This document shows, piece by piece, positions 25,994 through 33,868 of a stretch of 40,492 nucleotides of DNA. Under the pieces are notes generated by a model that was not told where the DNA came from, did no database searches, and saw nothing but the letters and a program-made list of their open reading frames with translations. This DNA is from Micromonospora marina (GTDB lineage Bacteria > Actinomycetota > Actinomycetes > Mycobacteriales > Micromonosporaceae). The position numbers and the translations under genes are program-made. The stretch lies in NCBI RefSeq assembly GCF_900091565.1, contig NZ_FMCV01000032.1:1-40492 (forward strand), given 5' to 3'. Position 1 is the first letter of the stretch. Each line of letters starts with the position of its first letter.

Positions 25994-26174
25994 GCCACCT
26001 CACAGAAGGTCGGCTGGGTAGTCCGCCCGATCCTGTGGCAGCGCTGGCCCGGCCAGCCAGGCAGCGGGCAGGCAACTCGTCGGAATCGAGTTGCCCTAAG
26101 GGTTTCCTGGGCGTCATCGGGCACGCGAGGTCACGATTCCGCCCAACACCCGAAGCCGGGGAGGACCAGCAATC
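25994..26174. promoter_or_regulatory. Divergent promoter region, NRPS operon / oxygenase operon
   Basis: These 181 bases separate two divergent operons and hold two symmetric elements. One is a 15-base palindrome GCTGGCCCGGCCAGC at 26043-26057. The other is the stronger inverted repeat listed at 26071-26095. They are good candidate operators for coordinating both operons. Confidence 0.55.
26071..26095. repeat. Perfect 9-bp inverted repeat, candidate operator
   Basis: GGCAACTCG (26071-26079) and CGAGTTGCC (26087-26095) are exact reverse complements separated by seven bases (TCGGAAT). The repeat lies in the middle of the divergent promoter region, about 80 bases from each start, as expected for a dimeric regulator site. 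It could instead be an mRNA hairpin. Confidence 0.6.
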
Positions 26175-27158
26175 GTGACTGTCGTTCGAAAACGTGCCTT
26201 CATCGGCCACCAGAGCCTCACACTCTCCTCCGCCGAGCGGGCCTCGGTCGAGGCCCTCGCCGTCGGACTTACTCAAGCTCCGCCGAACCTGGTCGATGAC
26301 GTCGACTGGCTGGCCGAGGCACGCACGGCGAGTTGCCGGCTTCCGGCCCGCCTGATGGAGGCGGTCCGTCGCTTCCGGCACGACCCCGGCGCGCACGGCG
26401 TGTTGACCATCGTGAACTTGCCGGTGGGCGCAGGCGCGTTGCCGCCGACACCGTCGGTGCCGAACTCGGTCGAGCGCCGGGCCACGGTGGCGTCCGGCAC
26501 CGCCATGGTGCTGGGGCACCTGCTCGGTGAGGTCATTGCGTACCGCAGCGAGAAGCGCGGCGCTCTCGTCCAGGACGTGGTGCCGGTGCAGGAGTTGCAA
26601 CTCACACAGAGCAACGGTGGCACCGTCCCGCTGGAGTTCCATACCGAGAACGCATTCCACCCCAACCGACCGGACTTCGTGGGGCTTCTCTGCCTTCGCG
26701 TGCCAGGCGAGGAGCCGGTCGCGACCCGCGTCGCGTCGATCCGCCGGGGCCTCGCCCTGTTGAACGAGACAGATCGGGCAGTACTGCACGAATCCCGGTT
26801 TCGCACCGAGGCGCCGCCGTCGTTCCAGTCAGCCGGGCACAGCGACCCGCACAGCGTGCTGACCGGGGCCGCCGAGGATCCCGACATCCGGGTCGATTTC
26901 CACGCGACCACCGCGCTGGACGACCGGGCCGCCACGGCCCTGGCCCGGCTCCGGGAGGCGTTGCTGGAGGTCTGCGTGGACCTCCAGCTCCAGCCTGGCG
27001 AGATGGCCGTGCTCGACAATCGGCTGGTGGTGCACGGCCGCAGCGCGTACACCCCACGGTTCGACGGCAACGACCGGTGGTTGCACCGCATCTTCGTCCA
27101 CCTCGATCCGCGCCGCAGCCGCAGTCGCCGTCTCGGCGGCGGCCCGATCCTGGACTGA
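26175..27158 (+). CDS. AsnO-like Fe(II)/2-oxoglutarate-dependent amino acid beta-hydroxylase
   Basis: The 327-residue protein belongs to the clavaminate synthase-like family that includes AsnO (Asn beta-hydroxylase) and VioC (Arg beta-hydroxylase). The iron ligands are visible as His156 and Glu158 in LEFHTENAFHP and His287 in VVHGRSAY. Arg301 in NDRWLHR is the likely 2-oxoglutarate anchor. This spacing and length agree with AsnO as I remember it, rather than with the longer VioC. It would hydroxylate a free amino acid, with Asn favoured because an A domain in the facing operon has an Asn-like code. The GTG start has GGGGAGGACC upstream. Confidence 0.85.
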   Translation: MTVVRKRAFIGHQSLTLSSAERASVEALAVGLTQAPPNLVDDVDWLAEARTASCRLPARLMEAVRRFRHDPGAHGVLTIVNLPVGAGALPPTPSVPNSVERRATVASGTAMVLGHLLGEVIAYRSEKRGALVQDVVPVQELQLTQSNGGTVPLEFHTENAFHPNRPDFVGLLCLRVPGEEPVATRVASIRRGLALLNETDRAVLHESRFRTEAPPSFQSAGHSDPHSVLTGAAEDPDIRVDFHATTALDDRAATALARLREALLEVCVDLQLQPGEMAVLDNRLVVHGRSAYTPRFDGNDRWLHRIFVHLDPRRSRSRRLGGGPILD

Positions 27159-27176
27159 GTTTCCGAAGGAAACGCC

Positions 27177-28136
27177 ATGAGCACCCTGCATGAACTGCCG
27201 CACACGATAGTGGGCTGCGGTGCGGACATCACCGCCCTGTGCGGGCGACAGGACGAGATCCGGGCCGCGGTCGCTCGCCATGGTGCAGTGCTGCTGCGCG
27301 ACTTCCGGGTCACCGGCGTCGACGACTTCGAGCGCGTGGTCGAGGGGATATCCGGCCACACGCTGACCTACCACGAGCGGTCGTCGCCCCGAACAGCGAT
27401 CAAGGGCAATGTCTACACATCGACGGAGTACCCGCCGTCCGAGGAGATCTTCCTGCACAACGAGAACTCGTATCAACAGAAGTGGCCGATGGCTCTGTAC
27501 TTCTACTGCGTCGATCCGCCGGCCACCGGTGGGGCCACCCCGCTGGCTGGCACCCGCGACGTGCTGACCCGGATTGATCCAGCGGTGCGCGAGGAGTTCA
27601 CCCGGCGTGGCTGGATGGTCGTCCGCAACTTTCGGGAAGGCTTCGGGGTCAGTTGGCAGGACGCGTTCGGCACCGGTGATCGCGCAGTTGTCGCCGAGTA
27701 CTGCGCGCAGAGCGGGATCGAGATCACCTGGACGGGCAACGACAGCCTGCGGACGCGCGCGGTCCGTCCGGCCGTGCACCTCCATCCACGGACGGGTGAG
27801 CGGGTCTGGTTCAACCATGCGACGTTCTGGCACGTCAGCACGCTCAGTCCGGATGTCCGGGACGGTCTGCGTGCCATGTTCGCCGAGGACGAGCTGCCGA
27901 GCCAGACGTTCTTCGGTGACGGCGGGTCGATTCCGGACGCCACCGTCGAGCACCTCCGGGACTGCTACCGGGCCGCGTCGACGCGTTTCGACTACCGCCG
28001 CGGGGACATTGTCATGATCGACAATATGCTCGTCGCCCATGGCCGCGAGTCCTTCACCGGGGCGCGGCGGATCGCGGTCGCGATGGCAGAGATCCACGAC
28101 AGCCGTGCACTCGTCGTCACCCGGCCGGTGCCGTGA
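27177..28136 (+). CDS. SyrP/TauD-family Fe(II)/2-oxoglutarate-dependent oxygenase
   Basis: The 319-residue protein is a TauD/TfdA-type oxygenase, closest in motif to SyrP-like beta-hydroxylases that act on PCP-bound amino acids. The iron ligands are His94 and Glu96 in FLHNENSYQ and His287 in VAHGRESF, with the 2-oxoglutarate Arg in GARRIAVA. The stretch YFYCVDPPATGGATPLAGTRD is typical. It lies 18 bases after the AsnO-like gene with AAGGAAA as ribosome binding site, so the two are probably co-transcribed. The substrate is unknown. A carrier-bound residue of this NRPS is the best guess. Confidence 0.85.
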   Translation: MSTLHELPHTIVGCGADITALCGRQDEIRAAVARHGAVLLRDFRVTGVDDFERVVEGISGHTLTYHERSSPRTAIKGNVYTSTEYPPSEEIFLHNENSYQQKWPMALYFYCVDPPATGGATPLAGTRDVLTRIDPAVREEFTRRGWMVVRNFREGFGVSWQDAFGTGDRAVVAEYCAQSGIEITWTGNDSLRTRAVRPAVHLHPRTGERVWFNHATFWHVSTLSPDVRDGLRAMFAEDELPSQTFFGDGGSIPDATVEHLRDCYRAASTRFDYRRGDIVMIDNMLVAHGRESFTGARRIAVAMAEIHDSRALVVTRPVP

Positions 28137-28173
28137 ACGGGTAGACCGAGGTGACGACCTCGATCTGCCGCCC

Positions 28174-28190
28174 TGCCGCGCTTCGCGGCA
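28174..28190 (+). terminator. Hairpin terminator after the oxygenase operon
   Basis: TGCCGCG and CGCGGCA form a perfect 7-bp stem with a CTT loop, 38 bases after the oxygenase stop. A smaller hairpin CGAGGT-GACG-ACCTCG lies just before it at 28147-28162. No T-run follows, which is common in actinomycetes. Confidence 0.6.
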
Positions 28191-28486
28191 AGCTCCCGCT
28201 CACCGTGGGTCGTACTCGTCCTGCATGGACCCGGTCCATCCATGGCCTGAGCCCTCGCACGCTCGAACTGGTTGGCAATGGCCCTGTTCGGTCGTGTCCT
28301 ACTGTAGGTGAGCTTTCCGAAATTGTGGTTTTTCCCATTATGGCGAACCTGCGCGGCGATCCGATCGGTAGCCCCTCTTCGGTCGCAGAAGATCGTCGAT
28401 CAACTGACCGAGTAATTTTGCGCACTGCCCTCGATCATGAGGAACCCGTAATCTTGAGGCCCGGAGGACAAGTACGGGGGTGGGGC
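28191..28486 (+). promoter_or_regulatory. Upstream region of the regulator operon
   Basis: About 300 bases without a convincing gene precede the regulator. Two short palindromes stand out: ATGGACCCGGTCCAT at 28225-28239 and CCTACTGTAGG at 28298-28308. An AT-rich patch (28313-28342) follows and could hold the promoter. They are candidate operators, perhaps for autoregulation by the XRE-type protein encoded next. Confidence 0.4.
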
Positions 28487-29734
28487 ATGAATCTGTCCGA
28501 TGAGGTCGCCGTCCGGCGCCGCATTCGGGGATGGACTCAGGAAGACTTGGCGCACCGCACCGGCCTCAGCGTGCGGACAATCCGGAACCTGGAGCTGGGG
28601 GTGGTGCAGAAGCCCCGCCGATCTTCGGTCGACCTTCTCGCACGCATTCTGGGCATCGACCATCACTTTGCGAATCCGGCTGATCATGCCCGGAAGATCG
28701 ACCGGTGGCGCGGCACCAGCCCGTCGAACTCGCACTTTGTCGACAACCAGTCCGGCAACGAGCAACTTGTCGATCTGGTTCGCACGGTGAAGGCGAACCG
28801 GCTGACCACCTTCGTAGGGCCGGGCGGCGTCGGGAAGACCTGGCTGGCCTTCGCCGTGGCTGCGGAGCTCGGCGCGTCGTTCCACGACGGGGTCGCAGTG
28901 GTCGAACTCGGCGAACTCGTGCCGGAGAGCGTGACCGGTGGCTCGCAAGAGGCTGCGATCGCGCAAAGGGTGCACGAGGCGATCAGCCCGGACGGCGATC
29001 GCCATCTACTACTGATCCTCGATACCGGTGAACACCTCCCGGCTGGCACGATCATGGTCGCTCGAGAGCTGCTCAACAGCTCGCCCGGGATGCACATCGT
29101 GATCACCGCGAGGCGACGGCTGACCGATCGACTGGGCGTGAACCGGAAGATCCAGCCGTTGTCCGCTCACCCCCCGCATGGCGGATTGGGGCGAGGGCCC
29201 GCCATCGACTTCCTGCTGCTGCATTCGGGCGTGGATTCGGCGACCGCCGAGAGCCTGCTGACCGAACTGCCGAATTTGGTCGAGCTTTGTCAGCGACTCG
29301 GCGGCATCCCGCGATATCTGGAGTTCGCGGCCGAACGGATGCGTACGGTGCCGGTTCGACACCTTCTCGCTTGCGGCCCCTCGCTGGACATGCTCTCCAC
29401 CAACGACCATGCGTTGATGCCCCATCAGCGGTCAGCTGCCGCAAGCATCGGATGGGACGTTGACCTGTTGCCGATCGGCCACCGTCGGATCCTGGCCCGG
29501 ATGGCCGCACGCACAGAAGCGACATTCACCTTCGACGACATCGTCGCCGAGTGTGAACGCCTGCCGGAAGTCGAGACCGGCAACCCGATCGCTCTGGCAT
29601 CCGAGCTGATCGGCTGCACGCTGGTACAGCCAGGCGTGCCCGGCCGGCACCACTATCGTCTGGGCCCGTACGTTGCGGACTTCGTCCGACAACAGGGCAT
29701 CGGACTGATTCGGGAAAACTTGGGAGCAGCATGA
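28487..29734 (+). CDS. XRE-type helix-turn-helix and NB-ARC/STAND ATPase regulator
   Basis: The 415-residue protein has an N-terminal Cro/XRE DNA-binding domain (RRIRGWTQEDLAHRTGLSVRTIRNLELG, about 10-60). A STAND-type ATPase part follows with Walker A GPGGVGKT (111-118), a Walker B-like LLLILDTGEH, a sensor-like VITARRRL and helical winged-helix sequence. It resembles AfsR-like NTPase regulators but lacks the SARP domain, and no TPR tail is visible. It probably controls the cluster. ATG 28487 was chosen because it starts just before the HTH domain. The frame is open upstream to 28151. The stop overlaps the exporter start (ATGA). Confidence 0.85.
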   Translation: MNLSDEVAVRRRIRGWTQEDLAHRTGLSVRTIRNLELGVVQKPRRSSVDLLARILGIDHHFANPADHARKIDRWRGTSPSNSHFVDNQSGNEQLVDLVRTVKANRLTTFVGPGGVGKTWLAFAVAAELGASFHDGVAVVELGELVPESVTGGSQEAAIAQRVHEAISPDGDRHLLLILDTGEHLPAGTIMVARELLNSSPGMHIVITARRRLTDRLGVNRKIQPLSAHPPHGGLGRGPAIDFLLLHSGVDSATAESLLTELPNLVELCQRLGGIPRYLEFAAERMRTVPVRHLLACGPSLDMLSTNDHALMPHQRSAAASIGWDVDLLPIGHRRILARMAARTEATFTFDDIVAECERLPEVETGNPIALASELIGCTLVQPGVPGRHHYRLGPYVADFVRQQGIGLIRENLGAA

Positions 29735-31008
29735 CATCCGTCAGAGCCGGCAAGGACGCCGTATCGCTGTGGCGCAATCGGGATTTCGTCGCCCTGTGGA
29801 GCGGGCAGGTGATCTCCTCGCTTGGCACCGGGATCAGCACGACGGCCTTTCCATTGTTGGTCCTGGCGATGGTCGGCGGCCCGGCGGAAGCCGGCATCGT
29901 CGGCGCTGCGGGGTCGGCGCCGTACCTCCTGTCGCTGTTCGTCGGTGCCCTGGTCGACCGATGGAATCGTCGAGCGATCATGTTGTCGGGCCAACTTGTC
30001 GCCGGGATATCGCTGTTCAGCGTCACGGTGGCCATATGGCTCGGCACCTTGACCGTCATCCATCTTGCGTTGGCGGCATTCGTACAGGGCGTCTGTGCCG
30101 TGTTCTACCGCGTAGCCGAGACTGCCGCGCTCCCGCTGATCGTGCCCGCAGCACAGCGTCCGCTCGCAGTCTCGCAGTCCGAGGCGAGGTCTCGAGGTGC
30201 CTACCTGGCCGGGCCCCCGCTCGGCGGTGTTCTGTTCGGCCTCGGCGCAGCGATTCCCTTCCTCGTCGACGCGATCAGCTATCTGGCCGGCGCGGTCGGG
30301 GTACTGGCCATCCGGCGGCCACTGCAAGGGGAGCGGGTCGTCACCCGACGTTCCATCGTCAGGGATGTGGGGCAGGGACTGCAGTGGTTGTGGCGGGTCG
30401 CGTTCGCCCGGACGGCCATTCTGCTGATCGCGGCCAGCAATGTCGTCTTCCAGGCGCTGGTGCTGATCCTCATCGTGCTGGCCAAGGACCATGGCGGGTC
30501 GCCCGGGGAGATCGGCCTCATGATGGGCATCTACGGTGGTGGCGGGCTGGTCGGCGCCTTCGCAGCCGGGTGGCTGCATCGCAAGCTACGCCCCAAGTTG
30601 GTCCTCGTCGCGATCAACTGGGTGTGGGCGGCCCTGCTACCTCTGCTGCTGCTGACCTCGAATCCGCTGATCCTGGGGCTGATCGCCGCGGCGTGTGCGT
30701 TCGCCGGTCCGCTGTGGAACGTCGTCATACTCAACTACCAGATGGCGATCGTGCCGGAGCACATGATGGGCCGGATCACCAGCACCGCGATCTTCGTGAC
30801 CTCTGGCGTGATGCCTGTCGGCTCCCTCGGGGCGGGATTCATGATCGCGGAGTTCGGCCCCGTTCATGCACTCGTGGTGCTGTGCGTGATCATGCTGGTC
30901 ATTGCGATCGCGGCTGCGGTCAGCCCGTCCGTCCGCCACGCACCACCGCCAGACGATCTGGAAGCTCTGGCGGCGCTTGCCCCCCTACCTCCCAAGGCGA
31001 GAGCATGA
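29731..31008 (+). CDS. MFS exporter (EntS/MFS_3-like)
   Basis: The 425-residue membrane protein has about 12 hydrophobic segments and the N-terminal signature LWRNRDFVALWSGQVISSLGTGISTTAFPLLVLAM of MFS_3-type drug and siderophore exporters. The cytoplasmic loop motif DRWNRRAIML follows helix 2. It lies between the regulator and a free-standing A domain with ATGA overlaps at both junctions. The likely role is export of, and self-protection from, the cluster product. Confidence 0.9.
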   Translation: MTSVRAGKDAVSLWRNRDFVALWSGQVISSLGTGISTTAFPLLVLAMVGGPAEAGIVGAAGSAPYLLSLFVGALVDRWNRRAIMLSGQLVAGISLFSVTVAIWLGTLTVIHLALAAFVQGVCAVFYRVAETAALPLIVPAAQRPLAVSQSEARSRGAYLAGPPLGGVLFGLGAAIPFLVDAISYLAGAVGVLAIRRPLQGERVVTRRSIVRDVGQGLQWLWRVAFARTAILLIAASNVVFQALVLILIVLAKDHGGSPGEIGLMMGIYGGGGLVGAFAAGWLHRKLRPKLVLVAINWVWAALLPLLLLTSNPLILGLIAAACAFAGPLWNVVILNYQMAIVPEHMMGRITSTAIFVTSGVMPVGSLGAGFMIAEFGPVHALVVLCVIMLVIAIAAAVSPSVRHAPPPDDLEALAALAPLPPKARA

Positions 31009-32591
31009 CCCAGACCGGCACCAGATCGCTTCATGCTCCCGAGTTCCTGCATGAGTTCCTGCTCTGGCACGCAGCCGCCCGACCGGATCAGGCCGCTGTC
31101 CTTGAGCGGTCCGCCTCCGGTGTGTTCCGAGCCGTTTCATACGGCGAGCTGCGGACACACGCCGAGGAGTACGCGGACACGCTGGCCGGCCTGGACCTCG
31201 ATGTCGGCGACCGGGTCGTCGTGGACTCTGACACGTCATCGGCCGCCATCGCCTTGCTGATCGCTTGTTCGATGCTGGGGCTCACCTACGTGCCGGTCAG
31301 CCCGGAGGCGCCGGACGCACGGGTACTCGCGGTAGCCGAGGCCGCCGGCGCGGTGCTGCATCTGCAGCCTGACGACGGCCGCCGCGAACCGTTGTGTCCC
31401 ACTCGGGGCCGGGGCCGCTTCGGCCCTGACGGGCTGCGGATCGAGCAGCTGCCACCGGTCACGCTGTGCCGCCGGGCGGCCCTGACCCAGACGGATCCCG
31501 CGTACATCGTCTTCACTTCCGGAACCACGGGGCGGCCCAAAGGTGTGGTGATGAGCCACCGAGCGGTGCTCGCCTTCTTCCGGGGAATGTTGACGTACAG
31601 CATCGTCGGCCCGGACGATCGCGTTGCCACCACCTCCCCGCTGCAGTTCGACTTCTCGCTGCTGGACATCGGGCTGGCCCTCGGCAGCGGGGCGACGGTC
31701 GTCCCGGTGCCCCGCGCCGTGCTGCGCTGGCCGCGCCGGTTCCTGGGCTTCCTGGGAGACAGTGCCGCTACCCAGGTCAACGGGGCGCCGTCGGTCTGGA
31801 GGGCGGCGCTGCGCCACGAACCGGAGAGACTCGGCAGGCTCGGCGAACTGCGCGGCATCCTCTACTCAGGTGAGAGTTTTCCGCTGGCAGAACTGCGCCG
31901 GCTGCGTGAACTGCGTCCGGGGATTCGTATCGTCAACTGCTACGGCAGCACCGAGTCGATCGCCTGTACGTTCACCGACGTGCCCGACCCGGTGCCGGAC
32001 GACGGCCCGGGAATCCCGATCGGCGTCGCTCATCCGGGTGCGGAGCTGCTCCTGATCGACGAGCACGGCCGGCCGGTCCACGGGGCCGGTTCCCGCGGCG
32101 AACTCTACCTGCGCAGCCCTGCCCTGTTCACCGGTTACTGGGACGACCCGGAGGCAACCTCGGCGGCCCTGGTGCCCGATCCGGTGGAGCCCCGATCGGG
32201 TCAGATCCTCTACCGCACCGGTGATCTGGCTTACCGGGGCGAGGATGGGCTGTTCTACTTCACTGGGCGAAGAGACTCCCAGGTGAAGATCCGGGGGAAC
32301 CGGGTTGAGCTGACCGAGGTCGAGCGGAGGCTGATGGACTTCCCCGGAGTGACCGCCGCAGTCGCGCTGGTGCTGGGTCAGCCGGTCGAGCAAACGAGAC
32401 TCTGCGTGTTCGTGGCCACCAGTCTGGACAGCGACACCACGGTGGCCCAGGTCGCGGCGTTCTGTAGGCTTACGCTGCCCGAGTACATGATTCCGGCAGA
32501 GTTGCACCTGGTCGAGGAGCTGCCGGTGACAGTGAACGGCAAGGTGGACAGGGCGGCTCTGGCCGCCCGGTATGCCACCGATGTCGCATGA
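31005..32591 (+). CDS. Free-standing NRPS adenylation domain
   Basis: The 528-residue protein is a complete A domain: VFTSGTTGRPKG (A3), LQFDFSLLDIG (A4, Asp235 present), NCYGSTES (A5), GELYLRSPALFTGYW, YRTGDL, GRRDSQVKIRGNRVE and NGKVDR with the catalytic Lys. It has no carrier domain and must load a PCP elsewhere. My rough specificity residues D-F-L-N-L-S-C-A-C do not match a code I know, so the substrate is open. A non-proteinogenic amino acid such as the KamA-like product or Dap is possible. It is the third gene of the regulator-exporter operon and converges on the aminotransferase with a 17-base gap. Confidence 0.9.
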   Translation: MTQTGTRSLHAPEFLHEFLLWHAAARPDQAAVLERSASGVFRAVSYGELRTHAEEYADTLAGLDLDVGDRVVVDSDTSSAAIALLIACSMLGLTYVPVSPEAPDARVLAVAEAAGAVLHLQPDDGRREPLCPTRGRGRFGPDGLRIEQLPPVTLCRRAALTQTDPAYIVFTSGTTGRPKGVVMSHRAVLAFFRGMLTYSIVGPDDRVATTSPLQFDFSLLDIGLALGSGATVVPVPRAVLRWPRRFLGFLGDSAATQVNGAPSVWRAALRHEPERLGRLGELRGILYSGESFPLAELRRLRELRPGIRIVNCYGSTESIACTFTDVPDPVPDDGPGIPIGVAHPGAELLLIDEHGRPVHGAGSRGELYLRSPALFTGYWDDPEATSAALVPDPVEPRSGQILYRTGDLAYRGEDGLFYFTGRRDSQVKIRGNRVELTEVERRLMDFPGVTAAVALVLGQPVEQTRLCVFVATSLDSDTTVAQVAAFCRLTLPEYMIPAELHLVEELPVTVNGKVDRAALAARYATDVA

Positions 32592-32608
32592 CGGAGCCGC
32601 TGTGGCGC

Positions 32609-33868
32609 TCAACGTCGAGGGATGAGCCCGGCGAGGCGTTCCTCCAGAGCGGCGAGCACGCCCTTGATGTGCGGAAGGGCGAGGGGATCCGGGGCGGCCA
32701 GAGACTCCGCGCGCTCCTCATCGGTCGAGCCGTAGAGCAGGCTCGTCGCCGCCCGGAACCGCAGCGCGGCCGGGTCGTCACCCTGATGATGCCCGCCCAG
32801 GACGGCGACACCGTGTGACTCGAGCAGCTCGTGTTGCAGCGACGCCGAATCGGTCACGCCCCGCAGGGCCAGCTCGGCGCGCACCGGCTCGAAGTCGGGA
32901 TAGATGTAGAAGCCGCCGGTGGGCGGGCGGCAGGTGGCACCGGCCGCGACCGTCAAGCGATGCACCGCACCGGCTACCGCACCGTGCAGCCGGGCGCCCG
33001 CGGCCATGTACTCGCGGATCTCCGGTGGTTCGGCGAACGCGTACGCAGCTACCTCCTGCATCGGTTGCGCCAGCGCCGACCAGGTCTCGCTGGCGACCGC
33101 CACCAGGTCGTCCCGCAGCCGGGATCCGTGGTTCCCGCAGGGGAACCGGACGCCGCCGATGCGCCAGCCGCCCAGCGCGAGGTTCTTGCTCAGGCCGGTG
33201 GTGACCACGGTACGTTCTGGTAACAGCTCAGCCGGGCTCAGGAACTCGGTCAGCGGCGAGTGCAGCATGTCGCGGTAGATCTCGTCCGAGATGATCCACA
33301 GGTTCTCCCGGGACGCGATCTCGCACAGCCGGCGGACGGCCTCCGGTTCGGCGACGGTGCCGGTCGGATTGTCGGGCAGACTCAGCAGCAGGATGCGAGG
33401 GTCTCGCCCAGCCCGGCGAGCGGCCCGTAACGCGTCGTCGAGCGATTCCGGGTCAGGCACACCGCCGTACTCAGCCGGTATCGGTACCGGGATCACCGAC
33501 TTCCCGGCTAGCCTGGCCTGCGGCGGATAGGTGTTCCAGCACGGGGCAGGCAGCACGATGTCACCGGGCAGCACTACCTGCAGTCCGAACAGTAGCGCCT
33601 TGCTGCCCGGACCGATGATCACCTGCCCGGGATCGGTGGGCAGCCGCCGACGGGTGAAGTAGCCGGCCAGCGCGCTACGCGCGGCGAGATCACCGGCGAC
33701 CGAACCGTACCCATTTCGTCCAGCTCCGGCCGCGAGCCGCTGGACCAGCGGCTCGAAGACCGGCAGCCGGGCTTCCCCGAAACCGAGGTGCACGATGAAC
33801 TCGCCGGCTGCCTGGCGCTCGGCGACACGCTGATCGAGGGCCATGTTCGGGGCCATCTGACGGATCAT
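32609..33868 (-). CDS. Class I/II PLP-dependent aminotransferase
   Basis: The 419-residue fold-type I protein has YGSVAGDLAARSALAGY, DNPTG (Asn167), ISDEIYRDML (Asp195 and Tyr198 contacting PLP) and the PLP Lys228 in TTGLSKNLALGGWRIG. The C-terminal FRAATSLLYGSTDEER carries the substrate-carboxylate Arg. It resembles aspartate/aromatic aminotransferases. The same fold includes capreomycidine synthases and PLP oxidases, so a non-transaminase role is possible. The start overlaps the radical SAM gene stop by one base (TGATG), suggesting that the two act in one short pathway. Confidence 0.85.
   Translation of the reverse strand: MIRQMAPNMALDQRVAERQAAGEFIVHLGFGEARLPVFEPLVQRLAAGAGRNGYGSVAGDLAARSALAGYFTRRRLPTDPGQVIIGPGSKALLFGLQVVLPGDIVLPAPCWNTYPPQARLAGKSVIPVPIPAEYGGVPDPESLDDALRAARRAGRDPRILLLSLPDNPTGTVAEPEAVRRLCEIASRENLWIISDEIYRDMLHSPLTEFLSPAELLPERTVVTTGLSKNLALGGWRIGGVRFPCGNHGSRLRDDLVAVASETWSALAQPMQEVAAYAFAEPPEIREYMAAGARLHGAVAGAVHRLTVAAGATCRPPTGGFYIYPDFEPVRAELALRGVTDSASLQHELLESHGVAVLGGHHQGDDPAALRFRAATSLLYGSTDEERAESLAAPDPLALPHIKGVLAALEERLAGLIPRR

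Noticed and set aside
29769..32591. A single 940-codon frame covering the exporter and the A domain
   Set aside because: Only its last 528 codons are the A domain. The earlier part is out of frame with the clear MFS protein, and a proper ATG at 31005 overlaps the exporter stop.
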